DNA of 64,000 bases from Seohaeicola zhoushanensis (lineage in GTDB: Bacteria > Pseudomonadota > Alphaproteobacteria > Rhodobacterales > Rhodobacteraceae), in the NCBI RefSeq assembly GCF_014656415.1, contig NZ_BNCJ01000007.1, forward strand, positions 74,479-138,478. Direction: 5' to 3'. Numbering within the stretch: position 1 is the stretch's first letter; every line of letters starts with the position of its first letter. The position numbers and the translations under genes were made by a program. The notes beneath the pieces were generated by a model. It worked only from the letters and a program-made list of their open reading frames with translations. It searched no databases and was not told the DNA's origin. Positions 1 to 8,150 of the stretch are shown here, piece by piece.

Positions 1-245
1 TTGCCGGCCTGCACGGTCAGGTCTTTGACCCCGATTTCGGCGGCACTGCTAAGATGCGCCAGGTAGTTTTGCACCCCGTCCGGGTCGCTGTCCTGCGGTG
101 CGAGCAAGAGCGCGCCAACCCCCGAGTGTTGCAGGATCGTGCCGCGATTCGGCACAGGGGTTAGGCGGGGTATTTGATATTCGCCGTTATTGAAAGCCTT
201 GGGAAAGACCGCGAAGACAGGGGTATTGATTTTAAGGTGCTTCAT
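1..245 (-). CDS. Partial gene of unknown function, cut by window edge
   Basis: An open frame starts at an ATG on the minus strand (first residues MKHLKINTPVFAVFPK) and runs 81 codons to the window edge without a stop. I do not recognise the family. The visible part is soluble-looking, with no signal peptide or membrane segment. It lies downstream of the primase-helicase gene on the same strand, so it probably belongs to the same integrated element. Two direct repeats at 355-392 lie about 110 bases upstream of its start. The 3' end and full length cannot be seen. Confidence 0.55.
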   Translation of the reverse strand, partial: MKHLKINTPVFAVFPKAFNNGEYQIPRLTPVPNRGTILQHSGVGALLLAPQDSDPDGVQNYLAHLSSAAEIGVKDLTVQAG

Positions 246-354
246 TTCGTTTCGACCTTTTTTACATAAGATATGAGTTAGTAATAGGGCCGTTTCCGGA
301 TGGCCGTCAAGTCATTTCCGCTCATTTGGCGAATAAACTTTGAATTGCTGAATT

Positions 355-392
355 AACGGTATTTCGAAATGCCAATAAACGGTATTTTGAAA
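355..392. repeat. Pair of 15-bp direct repeats, possible operator
   Basis: AACGGTATTTCGAAA at 355-369 recurs as AACGGTATTTTGAAA at 378-392, one mismatch, with 23 bases between starts (about two helical turns). They lie upstream of the leftward partial gene at 1-245, so an operator is a reasonable inference. No regulator can be assigned. Confidence 0.4.
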
Positions 393-586
393 GGTTTATC
401 AAAGTGGTTATAAGCGACCCGTCACCGAAACTTCAAAAGTTTTATCAACAGCTTACAACCAAATCAGGACGGAGGGTTTCTCCGCGCAACCATCCAAACC
501 GGCGAAAAGTGCTTCATCAGGACGGCAACCGTCCGAACACCCAGGTTAGCCGACCGCAGCCGCTTAATCTGGGCGTTTAGCGCCGT

Positions 587-883
587 GGGCTAGAAGGGCT
601 AGATATGGGCGTAATGGCAAACCATCTGGCCCAGAAATTTTCCCATGTTTTCAATATCTTATGGCCTTTTGGGCTAAATGGGCTAAATAAGTAGATATCA
701 GAGGGAGAGAAAAAATAACTGTGTCAGTAATTATAGTAATTATAGCAACTGCCAGCTGCGCCCCCGTCCGGGCTTCTATAAACACTAGGCCCAAGATTTA
801 GCCCATTTAGCCCATTTAGCCTTTTTCGTGTAAAATCAATAACTTAGCATGGGCTAAACGGTGGGCCAAGTGTTGGGCTAGAT
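587..883. repeat. Iteron-like array beside the primase gene, candidate replication origin
   Basis: The 9-mer GGGCTARAW (R is A or G; the last base varies) occurs about nine times. Forward copies are at 587, 596, 671, 680, 851 and 875. Reverse copies start at 796, 805 and 814, the last with one mismatch. Several copies are directly abutting. An AT-rich stretch at about 708-752 separates forward pairs from the reverse triplet. The copy at 875-883 contains the TAG stop of the neighbouring primase-helicase. Repeats flanking an AT-rich core next to an autonomous primase-helicase is the arrangement of origins in P4-type satellites and iteron plasmids. Origin function is inference. The rest of the 246-877 gap holds no gene I can support. 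Confidence 0.5.
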
Positions 884-3193
884 GATGCGTTGCGCCACTT
901 CATAATTAAATATCGGATTGTTGCGGTTAACGCTGTAAGCATAGCTGTCGCGATCTGCGCCAATCTTGACCCGTCCGATTTTATGATACCCTTGTTCGCT
1001 CAACGCCTTGTTCAGCGTCTTGGTTGACGGAACCGCGCGCCCTTGTTCCCGGCAAATTTCGGCAACGCCCTTCGTGCTTACCCAACCGCCACGGAAGCCG
1101 GTGCGGCCAGTCTCGACCGCTTCGGCGATGATCTGTTCCAGCCAACCCCGGCTTTCTTCAATGGCTTCGGCGGTCGAAGACGTGACGGGCGCGCGGTTCG
1201 GCAAGCCACCACGTTCAACGGGATAGTTCATCAGGTAATGCGTCACAATCTCGATACCGGTAAAATGCCCCCCGTTGGCTTCGTCGCCAAGCCAGGAATA
1301 CAGGTCATCGAAATAACGCTGACCCATGCCAGCGGCGGCGATATCCTCGACCGTTTGGAGCGGTGAATAGAGGATGCAGTAGCGCCGTCCGTTCTTGGTG
1401 ATCGGGATAGCGTCCTTGTGGTTCGAAAAGAACAACCAGTTGCCCGGCGTGTCGCCCATGCGCTGATTTGACCCCTTCCCCTCAATTTCCATCTCTATCT
1501 CAGTGATGAACGGTTTCAGCACCTCAACCAAGTCCCGGTTTTCGTCGGTCTTGATTTCGTCCACCATGAAGAACAACTTGTTTTCCATCCAGCCGTTGAA
1601 CTTCGACCCGCTGTTATTGAGTTGCTTCGCCTTGGGTTCATAGAAATACATCTTACCGATAGCGTGGCGCATCAGCTTCTTTATGGCGTTCTTACCGATA
1701 CCTTCCGCGCCTTGAATGAGCGGTGCCCACGGAACTTTGTGACCCGGATACTTCACATTGTGCGCAAGGTATTCAATCAGAATACGCCGGTCGTTGGCGT
1801 CGGGGAACATTTTGGCAAGATGATTGAGCCAGGGTGAAGCGTCACCTTCGCGGCAGTTTATCACTGCGGGTTTGTAGACATTCAGAAATCTTCGCCCAAG
1901 TTCGTCTTGTGTAATTTGCCCTTCCGCTTGTGACGGACGGAAACAGGTAAATTCAACCTTCGGCACCGTCCAAAGTTGCGACCGGGTTGCAGCCTTCCAA
2001 GGTTCATCGGTAATTTTGCCTTGCGCATCCCAGATGAACATTTTGCCGCCGTATTCCGAATTGAACTTTTCAGGCCCAGAGTAAAGACCTTTGGGGGTTC
2101 GTATTTTCCCCTCACTGGATATCAGAACGCAACCATCAAACCACTGTGCGCACTCTTGCGGGTTCAGGATCGGCCCGAAGCCCGGCGCGTTCGCCGGCAG
2201 GCTGATAACACTTTCAACCCCCGGCATAAGTCGCGCCTGTTGCGGGGTTAGCCCGGTCGCTTCCTTGTGCAGCCTTGACCAACCTTTCACGGTCGTGCCG
2301 TTCTGCAAAATATCATTCCAAACCTTGACGTTCGCCGCCGGATCATTGCCGGGGTATGGCAGGTTCCAATGCTGAAAGACTTGGTAGGCGTGGTTCAAAT
2401 CTTCGGGCGCGACCGACTGCATGAACGCGCCGGTGATCGCGACCCATTGGTTGCGGTCGGTCACGGTGGCAACGTCGATGCGTTGCAGCATCCCCACAGC
2501 GTCGGCTGTAGACGGCGCTCGCTCGCCTAGCCCTATAGGTGTGCGTGGGGCGTCCAGAGCGCCCCCGTGGGCCGGTTCTACGCCCCACAGCGCCACTTCT
2601 AAGACGCCGGTCGATGCGCGCGTTCCGAACCCCGCCAGTTGGAAGCAACTTACAAGCGTCGGGCTGGCGGGGTTCTTCATGTGAAGGGTTCCCGGCAAAC
2701 GCAAAATTCTAGCTATATCAATGATGGAAGGATCACTATTGAACCGGGTGACAAGCTTCCGCTGCACCAAGGTAAACCGGTCACGGTCGTTATGTGGTTC
2801 AATCAGCCAATATACGTGGTATTTACCGGGCGACGATTGGACGGCAAATGACGGAGCGGGGTTGAAAGCTTTGGCGGCTTCCAGTTGTTGAACGGCGTCT
2901 ATCCCGTCCAAATCAATGTAATGCGCCCGAAGCCGGGTAACGTTTTCCAGCCGTTTACCGAGACCATCAGTCTCGGCAATTACGCAATAAATGCCGTAAC
3001 CTTGGTTGTTCCAATGGCAAAGTTCTTCCCAATGTTCTGCCAGGGTTCCGCGCCTTGGGATACCGGGAACGGTCCTGTCAGTCTCATTGATCGCGCGAAA
3101 ATCCATGACGGTGTTAACGTCACCGGTCAGGGTTGCGACGAACGCTTGCGCCTGTTTGTAATCCTGCTTGCCAATCTCGCCAGTTTCGTTCAT
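878..3193 (-). CDS. Element-encoded primase-helicase (AEP-type primase plus D5/DUF5906-type helicase)
   Basis: A 771-residue replication protein that probably primes and unwinds DNA for the integrated element. The N-terminal part shows archaeo-eukaryotic primase motifs: HYIDLD (D94, D96), an SSPGKYH motif at about 120-126, and a third acidic motif near D159. Residues 230-300 resemble a PriCT-type linker. The C-terminal part has a Walker A, GAEGIGKN at about 495-502, a Walker B ending MVDE at 543-546, and a sensor-like LFFSNHKD near 587-593, as in superfamily-3 helicases of phage satellites and NrS-1-like proteins. It lies downstream of the AlpA-like gene with 68 bases between, containing a strong hairpin. 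Its stop codon falls inside an iteron-like repeat. Relaxase-type functions are not seen. Confidence 0.85.
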   Translation of the reverse strand: MNETGEIGKQDYKQAQAFVATLTGDVNTVMDFRAINETDRTVPGIPRRGTLAEHWEELCHWNNQGYGIYCVIAETDGLGKRLENVTRLRAHYIDLDGIDAVQQLEAAKAFNPAPSFAVQSSPGKYHVYWLIEPHNDRDRFTLVQRKLVTRFNSDPSIIDIARILRLPGTLHMKNPASPTLVSCFQLAGFGTRASTGVLEVALWGVEPAHGGALDAPRTPIGLGERAPSTADAVGMLQRIDVATVTDRNQWVAITGAFMQSVAPEDLNHAYQVFQHWNLPYPGNDPAANVKVWNDILQNGTTVKGWSRLHKEATGLTPQQARLMPGVESVISLPANAPGFGPILNPQECAQWFDGCVLISSEGKIRTPKGLYSGPEKFNSEYGGKMFIWDAQGKITDEPWKAATRSQLWTVPKVEFTCFRPSQAEGQITQDELGRRFLNVYKPAVINCREGDASPWLNHLAKMFPDANDRRILIEYLAHNVKYPGHKVPWAPLIQGAEGIGKNAIKKLMRHAIGKMYFYEPKAKQLNNSGSKFNGWMENKLFFMVDEIKTDENRDLVEVLKPFITEIEMEIEGKGSNQRMGDTPGNWLFFSNHKDAIPITKNGRRYCILYSPLQTVEDIAAAGMGQRYFDDLYSWLGDEANGGHFTGIEIVTHYLMNYPVERGGLPNRAPVTSSTAEAIEESRGWLEQIIAEAVETGRTGFRGGWVSTKGVAEICREQGRAVPSTKTLNKALSEQGYHKIGRVKIGADRDSYAYSVNRNNPIFNYEVAQRII

Positions 3194-3223
3194 AGTATGC
3201 CTGCCTAACCTCTATTCTGTTTG

Positions 3224-3263
3224 CACCCCCGGCGCGCTGCTAACGCGCCGGGGGTGATTTTTT
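3224..3263 (+). terminator. 13-bp perfect hairpin with T-run reading rightward
   Basis: CACCCCCGGCGCG at 3224-3236 pairs perfectly with 3244-3256 around a 7-base loop, followed by ATTTTTT on the plus strand. The flanking genes are read leftward, so the T-run faces antisense transcripts. Leftward transcripts form the same hairpin without a U-run, which could give partial attenuation between the AlpA-like gene and the primase. Confidence 0.7.
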
Positions 3264-3462
3264 AGTTGCTATCAATATAGCGCATCACGTCCGAACGGCG
3301 GTAAGCAACGCGTCGGGGAGACACCCTTACCTTTTTCGGAAAGTCAGGATTCGTCCGTTCCAAACGAAGCCTTGTGGTATCGGAAATTCCCAATACCGCG
3401 TTCAGTTCACCAATACTCAGAAGGACTTTATCTGAATGATGCAGGTTGATTTTGCCAAACAT
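3262..3462 (-). CDS. AlpA-family small DNA-binding protein (regulator or excisionase)
   Basis: A 66-residue protein starting MFGKINLHHSDK. The ATG at 3462 is preferred over an upstream ATG at 3510 because an AGGGA motif lies about nine bases in front of it. Residues 12-60 match the AlpA/MerR-like helix-turn-helix pattern (a GISDTTRLRLERTNPDFPKK segment followed by RRVAYRRSDVMRYI). Such proteins control integrase expression or act as excisionase in P4-like and related elements. It sits between the integrase and the primase, as expected. The target promoter is not identified. Confidence 0.8.
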   Translation of the reverse strand: MFGKINLHHSDKVLLSIGELNAVLGISDTTRLRLERTNPDFPKKVRVSPRRVAYRRSDVMRYIDSN

Positions 3463-3597
3463 AGCACACGTCCCTTCGGCTAGGTTAACGTAGGCGGCAC
3501 ATGCCGTCATAGGTCATCATATGCCGCTGCGGGTCACGGACGCGCAAGAAAAAATCGCAATACCACCGAGAAAAACGCTATTTTCAGACAATTTCGA

Positions 3598-3623
3598 TAA
3601 TACCCGGTATTAGCCGGGTATTA
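3598..3623 (-). terminator. Hairpin after the integrase gene
   Basis: TAATACCCGG at 3598-3607 pairs perfectly with CCGGGTATTA at 3614-3623 around a 6-base loop, 22 bases past the integrase stop. There is no clean U-run, so termination is plausible rather than certain. Confidence 0.45.
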
Positions 3624-3645
3624 ATTTCGATGAAGCTTTAGGCAG

Positions 3646-4965
3646 TTAGGTAAATGGCTTGACTAGATATTCCCGCCATTTCTCCGCATATTCGTCTTCC
3701 CTTCCAGCGCAGTTCAAATATTCGGCCCAATGCTGCAATAGTATCCTGCGCCGGGCCAGACTTTCGCCCCGTCTATACGCGGCTTCAACCTTGTTTTTGA
3801 CGGTATGAGCAAGCGCCTGTTCCGCGATTGTATCCGGATGAAGCGTGGTATCTGCTATCCAGTCCCGGAAGGTAGACCGGAAACCGTGCGTGGTAAACCC
3901 CGGTGCTAGACCCCGCATTCTGGCGAGCATACTCATCTGACTGAGTTGTCGCCCTGACGTTCTACCCGGAAAGAGATATTCAGAGTTTCGGAAGCGCGGC
4001 AAATTTTGCAACAGTTCGACCGCCGCCGTTGATAGCGGTATGCGGTGTTCCTTGCGCGCCTTCATGCGCTCGCCGGGTATCGTCCATATACCCGCCTCAA
4101 GATCAACTTCGGACCATGTTGCCTTGAGCGTTTCGCTGGTTCGGGTTGCGCACAGGATGGTGAGCAACAAGGCAAGCGCGCTAAGGTCAGTTTCCTGCCG
4201 CAGTCGGGCAATGAACGCCGGCGCGTCGGTGTAAGGCATGGCGGCGTGGTGATGGACGCCATTATTCCCGCCTCGCGCCATTCGCGCCGCTGCTAGCCGT
4301 TTCTTGAGCGCGTTGGTCAGCCGGGCCGGGTTCGTCCAGCCCTTCCATTTGTCGCGGTGCGTCGGTTGGTCGAACTGATGTTCGAAGACGTGTTCCAAAA
4401 TTGCCTCGGCCCTCATACGAAGCCTGCTGGCAGTCTCGGGAATGGCATCAATTAATGGTCGGCCCGTCTTGTGTGGTTGTGTCAGGACATTCAGCACGTC
4501 CTGCGTTGTGACTTCGTGCGGTTTGATATCGCCGATGATCGGGTAAACATGCTGGTTGAGCGTATTTTCCCATTGTTGGGCATGGGTCGGCGACCGCCAG
4601 CCGGCCCGGTGAATTTCGACATAGGCGCGGGCCACGTCTTCAAACGTCTCGCTTGCCGCTGCGTCTCGTTCGGCTTGCTGTTCGGCTTCCCGTTGGGCCA
4701 GCGGGTCTAGCCCTACTTTGATCCCGTCCCGATGTTCAGCCGCCTGCAATTGTAGCCGCATCAGTTCGCGTTCGCTGACCGGAAGCACTGCGGGACCAAG
4801 CGTCATCACCTTGCGCGCCCCGTTGGCGGTGTAGCGGAGCGCCCAAGTGGCCGACCCGGTGGTCGATAGCTGAAAGCAAAGACCATCGCCCAGGGACCAA
4901 CGCCCAGGCTTGCCGGCCCTGACGTGCGCCTTAAGATCGCGGTTGAGTGTGTCGATTTTAGCCAT
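3646..4965 (-). CDS. P4-type tyrosine integrase
   Basis: A 439-residue site-specific recombinase that should catalyse integration and excision of the element. The N-terminus (about 1-100) is the DUF4102-type arm-binding domain, with a WALRYTANGARKVMTLG stretch. The core carries R275 in CATRTSE, H360 and R363 in HGFRSTFRDW, H387 in LAHTVK, and the probable nucleophile Y397 in VEAAYRRG. It is full length for the family. It is the last element gene before host-type sequence, so the element end is in the roughly 170 bases upstream. A GGAAC-N17-CGTT match lies upstream on its strand (5073-5098). No tRNA borders this end, unlike many relatives. Confidence 0.93.
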   Translation of the reverse strand: MAKIDTLNRDLKAHVRAGKPGRWSLGDGLCFQLSTTGSATWALRYTANGARKVMTLGPAVLPVSERELMRLQLQAAEHRDGIKVGLDPLAQREAEQQAERDAAASETFEDVARAYVEIHRAGWRSPTHAQQWENTLNQHVYPIIGDIKPHEVTTQDVLNVLTQPHKTGRPLIDAIPETASRLRMRAEAILEHVFEHQFDQPTHRDKWKGWTNPARLTNALKKRLAAARMARGGNNGVHHHAAMPYTDAPAFIARLRQETDLSALALLLTILCATRTSETLKATWSEVDLEAGIWTIPGERMKARKEHRIPLSTAAVELLQNLPRFRNSEYLFPGRTSGRQLSQMSMLARMRGLAPGFTTHGFRSTFRDWIADTTLHPDTIAEQALAHTVKNKVEAAYRRGESLARRRILLQHWAEYLNCAGREDEYAEKWREYLVKPFT

Positions 4966-5072
4966 GCGGACTACCCTCTAGCTGGTTTATCGTCGGCTGC
5001 GCTTGTAACCATTTTCACCGACTTCACCGTTTCGTTGAACCGCCACAAGCTTGCATGGGCAATCAGAAATTT

Positions 5073-5098
5073 AACGTTATCAACAGGTTGGTTGTTCC
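5073..5098 (-). promoter_or_regulatory. Possible EcfG-type promoter upstream of the integrase
   Basis: Read leftward, GGAAC (5098-5094), 17 bases, then CGTT (5076-5073), about 108 bases before the integrase start. It matches the EcfG consensus exactly but is the least secure of the matches here. Roughly one chance match of this kind is expected in a window of this size. Confidence 0.3.
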
Positions 5099-5136
5099 TA
5101 ACGCGCCATGCCGGCTTATGACGATTCACCGTTTAG

Positions 5137-5457
5137 GGACGCCTCCTCCGCCTCGCCGGCGCGCTGCGTCTGGGCTGGGGCGAACTGATCGAGACCGCGC
5201 TGACCGAGGGCCCCGAGACCCCCGCCGCCCAATGGACCCGCCTGCGCCCGCTGCTCGAGGAATCCGAACAGCTCGTCGCCCAGGGCGACCCGGCCAGGCC
5301 CGACAAGCCGCGCCGGCTCTCGCGCCCCTACAAGGACCTCACGGTGCGCCGCGAACGCACCCGCTACGGCTTCCTGCTGCACGTCACCGGCCGCGGCGCC
5401 AGCGACGCCCTGGTCGAGGAGGTGCTGGCTGAGGTGGAGCGGATGTTCAGGGGGTGA
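5137..5457 (+). pseudogene. Headless C-terminal fragment of a host gene at the element boundary
   Basis: An open frame after in-frame stops at 5119 and 5134 runs to a TGA at 5455-5457. It encodes about 106 residues of typical host codon use, including GALRLGWGELIETALTEGPE and RLSRPYKDLTVRRERTRYG, and ends EVERMFRG. It has no start codon or ribosome binding site. The frame begins just where AT-richer integrase-upstream sequence gives way to GC-rich sequence, so the element probably interrupted this gene and its N-terminal part should lie beyond the window's left edge. I do not recognise the family with confidence; a plasmid or chromosome partition protein C-terminus is only a weak suspicion. 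Confidence 0.6.
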
Positions 5458-5660
5458 TCCCCGCCCCCCTCGCGCGGAACCAAGGCGGCCGAGCCGCCAC
5501 ACGCAGCCCCCAACCGCCCCCTCGGGCGGGCGCTGCGCATCCTGACACCCTCCCAACCCCACCGTAGGGTGCGCATTCATGCGCACCTTCTGCCTGTATT
5601 TTGTCGGCCGCGATGCTCGGGGAGGGGCCGGCTGAGGTGGGACGGATGTTTAGGGGGTGG
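5428..5660 (+). repeat. Imperfect duplicate of the fragment's 3' end
   Basis: About 30 bases at the end of the headless gene (5428-5457, GCTGAGGTGG then a GGATGTTCAGGGGGTG-type end) recur at 5631-5660 with a few differences. The second copy is not part of an intact gene. The stretch 5458-5784 also holds a hairpin repeat at 5568-5587 and nothing else I recognise. The arrangement suggests a duplication or recombination at this boundary. Confidence 0.5.
5568..5587. repeat. Palindromic intergenic repeat, left copy
   Basis: GGTGCGCAT, a TC centre, then ATGCGCACC forms a perfect 9-bp hairpin, preceded by CCGTA. A nearly identical copy is at 6709-6729, on the other side of the protease gene. Similar TAGGGTGCGCAT palindromes are common between genes in related genomes. 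Confidence 0.75.
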
Positions 5661-5784
5661 GGGCGGACTTTGATTGAGCTGCACCCCAACCCAGCATGTC
5701 GAATGGCCGCGCATAGAAATAACTCTTTTTCGAATCTTCATTTGCGTAGAAGATCCGAATGATGCGAATTTCACGGGGCACATT

Positions 5785-6660
5785 ATGACAAAAAAGCAAT
5801 CCGAATCAGTCCATGTTCATGACAATGGACTGCCAGCTCTACCCTACTTAGTCATAAGAATTGATGGAGAGTCGCGCGGCGTGAAGTCCAGCGGAACTGG
5901 TTTCTTCTACATGTTTGAAAATGGAGAGCGCCAGATTCCAACAGTTATCACGAACAAACATGTTGTAGATGGTCTAGACGCCCTAACCTTCCATTTCGCG
6001 TTGTCGGACAGTCAGGGCCGCAGGTTGCTACAAGCTTCCGAGCCGGTAACCATCGAAACAAAGAGCTACAAGATCATAAGACACCCCAACCCTTCTGTAG
6101 ACCTTGTCGCCATTCCAATACTGCCTATGTACAAGGAGATCGAAAAACGCGGAAAAGAGCCTTTTCGACTGACTTTGGACAAATCTCACCTACCCGCTGA
6201 CTGGCTTCGAAAGCGATTGGTCGCATCAACGTCAGCCCTAATGGTTGGATTTCCTAACGGGTTAATGGATATTGCAAACAATCTACCGCTAACTCGCCGG
6301 GGCATACTCGCGACACCTTACGTCGCCAACTACGAAGGTTTACCCAACTTCGTAGTAGACATCGCTGCTTTCGCCGGTTCGTCGGGATCTCCTGTTTTCG
6401 CATTATTTGAATCTGGAGTCCCCACCAGCGATGGTGCGATTTCTATTGGCGAGAGCGAGCCACTACTGACTTTAATTGGGGTTCTACACTCCGGACCAAC
6501 TATCACGGCAGAAGGTGAGATCATCCCTGAGCCCGCGCCTGTATCAAAAAATGTTGTCGAGACACGGTTCATGATGCATTTGGGCTATTGCCTGCGTGCA
6601 GAGCTCATCGAAGATTTAGGTCTAATTTTGGCTTCTGCGATGCAGAGGGTTCGAACATAG
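5785..6660 (+). CDS. Cytoplasmic trypsin-like serine peptidase
   Basis: A 291-residue protein starting MTKKQSESVH; an in-frame upstream ATG-type start at 5674 would add a poorly conserved-looking tail. The chymotrypsin-fold triad is visible: H59 in VITNKHVVDG, D106 in PSVDLVAIP, and S200 in AFAGSSGSP. There is no signal peptide, so it probably acts in the cytoplasm. Stand-alone peptidases of this type occur in genomic islands, some next to defence genes; a defence role here is only a possibility. Codon use is clearly more AT-rich than the neighbours, and two matching palindromes flank the gene, both consistent with horizontal acquisition. No partner gene is adjacent. Confidence 0.8.
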   Translation: MTKKQSESVHVHDNGLPALPYLVIRIDGESRGVKSSGTGFFYMFENGERQIPTVITNKHVVDGLDALTFHFALSDSQGRRLLQASEPVTIETKSYKIIRHPNPSVDLVAIPILPMYKEIEKRGKEPFRLTLDKSHLPADWLRKRLVASTSALMVGFPNGLMDIANNLPLTRRGILATPYVANYEGLPNFVVDIAAFAGSSGSPVFALFESGVPTSDGAISIGESEPLLTLIGVLHSGPTITAEGEIIPEPAPVSKNVVETRFMMHLGYCLRAELIEDLGLILASAMQRVRT

Positions 6661-6708
6661 TCAACTACTGTGCAAGCGAACAAATGCGATCTGTCTACCA
6701 CCCCGTAG

Positions 6709-6729
6709 GGTGCGCATTCATTGCGCACC
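6709..6729. repeat. Palindromic intergenic repeat, right copy
   Basis: GGTGCGCA, TTCAT, TGCGCACC: an 8-bp stem with a 5-base loop, preceded by CCGTA as at the left copy (5563-5587). The two copies differ by a single inserted T in the loop. Confidence 0.75.
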
Positions 6730-6874
6730 CCCACCGGGCCACCCCCAAAATCCCCTCCCCCCACCCCTCCAAAACAGGCTATAACCCCCAGGACAAACCC
6801 TGTCCCGGATTCACTCCCGGCGTTATCTCAACGAAATCAACCCCTTGCCCCCCGTCCTAGCTGGGACACCCGAA

Positions 6875-8128
6875 ATGCCCGCCCTCTGCCGCGATTGCCT
6901 GCACCCCTTCGAGACCGGTTCCCGCTGCCCGGCCTGCCGCTCGCCCCGCGTCCTTTCCCACCCCGAGCTCTTCTCGCTCTCCATCGCCCACATGGATTGC
7001 GACGCCTTCTACGCCTCGGTCGAAAAGCGCGAGGACCCGTCCCTGGCCGACAAGCCCGTCATCATCGGCGGCCGCCACCGGGGGGTCGTCTCCACCGCCT
7101 GCTACGTGGCCCGGATCCGCGGCGTCCGATCGGCCATGCCGATGTTCCAGGCGCTCAAGCTCTGCCCCGACGCGGTGGTCCTGAAACCCCGCATGTCCCT
7201 CTACGCCGAGGTTTCGAAACAGATCCGCACCATGATGGAGGAACTCACCCCCGCGGTGCAGCCGCTCTCGCTCGACGAGGCCTTCCTCGATCTCTCCGGC
7301 ACCCAGCGCCTGCACGGCGCGCCCCCCGCCGTGATGCTGGCCCGCCTGGTCCGCCGCATGAAGGACGAGCTCGGCCTCACCGGCTCGATCGGCCTGTCGC
7401 ACAACAAGTTCCTCGCCAAGGTCGCCTCCGACCTCGACAAGCCGCGCGGGTTCCGGGTGATCGGCAAGGCCGAGACGCCCGACTTCCTGCGCGACCAGCC
7501 GGTGCGGCTGATCTGGGGCATCGGCCCGGCCTCGCAGGAAGCGCTCGACCGCGCCGGCATCCGCACCTTCGCCGACCTGCTCCGCTGGGACCGCACCGCG
7601 CTGCATGCCCGCTTCGGGTCGATGGGCGAGCGGCTCTGGCACCTGGCCCGCGGCGAGGACCACCGCCGGGTCTCGGCGCACGAGCCGGTGAAGTCGATCT
7701 CCAGCGAGACCACCTTCGACGCCGACACCGCCGACCCCGACATCCTCGACGGCCATATCTGGCGCATGGCCGAGAAGACCGCCGACCGGGCGAAGGCGCG
7801 CGGCCTCGCCGGGCGGGTGGTGACGCTGAAGGTGAAGAAGGCCGACCACGCCATCATCACCCGCCGCCTCTCGCTGCGCGAGCCGGCGCAGCTGGCGGAC
7901 ACAATCTATCGCACCGCGCGCGGCCTCTACGAACAGGTCGCCGGCGAGGGCCCCTTCCGCCTGCTCGGCTGCGGCATCTCGCAGCTGGTCCCGGAAACCG
8001 AGGTCTCCGCCGCGGGCGACCTGCTCGACCCCGGGGCGCGGCAGCGGGGCGAGGCCGAGCGCGCCGCCGACCGCATCCGCGCCCGCTTCGGACCCGACGC
8101 CATCGTAAAGGGCCGCGCCCTGCGCTAG
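6875..8128 (+). CDS. dinB: DNA polymerase IV (Y-family), with N-terminal Zn-ribbon-like segment
   Basis: A 417-residue translesion polymerase. It begins with CRDCLHPF and CPAC, a four-cysteine Zn-ribbon-like segment in the first 30 residues. The Y-family palm follows, with the metal ligands in HMDCDAFYASVEKR and SLDEAFLDLS, then an IGLSHNKFLAKVASD segment, helix-hairpin-helix (WGIGPASQEAL) and the little-finger domain. The ATG at 6875 is preferred to an upstream TTG at 6845. No clear LexA box is visible upstream. It is transcribed in the same direction as the GFA gene, 22 bases downstream. Confidence 0.93.
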   Translation: MPALCRDCLHPFETGSRCPACRSPRVLSHPELFSLSIAHMDCDAFYASVEKREDPSLADKPVIIGGRHRGVVSTACYVARIRGVRSAMPMFQALKLCPDAVVLKPRMSLYAEVSKQIRTMMEELTPAVQPLSLDEAFLDLSGTQRLHGAPPAVMLARLVRRMKDELGLTGSIGLSHNKFLAKVASDLDKPRGFRVIGKAETPDFLRDQPVRLIWGIGPASQEALDRAGIRTFADLLRWDRTALHARFGSMGERLWHLARGEDHRRVSAHEPVKSISSETTFDADTADPDILDGHIWRMAEKTADRAKARGLAGRVVTLKVKKADHAIITRRLSLREPAQLADTIYRTARGLYEQVAGEGPFRLLGCGISQLVPETEVSAAGDLLDPGARQRGEAERAADRIRARFGPDAIVKGRALR

Positions 8129-8150
8129 GGTCCGCGGGAAAGGAGCCGCC

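Noticed and set aside
5137-5457. Calling the headless gene a ParB/RepB partition protein
   Set aside because: The fragment has no motif I can tie to that family with certainty, so it is left unnamed.
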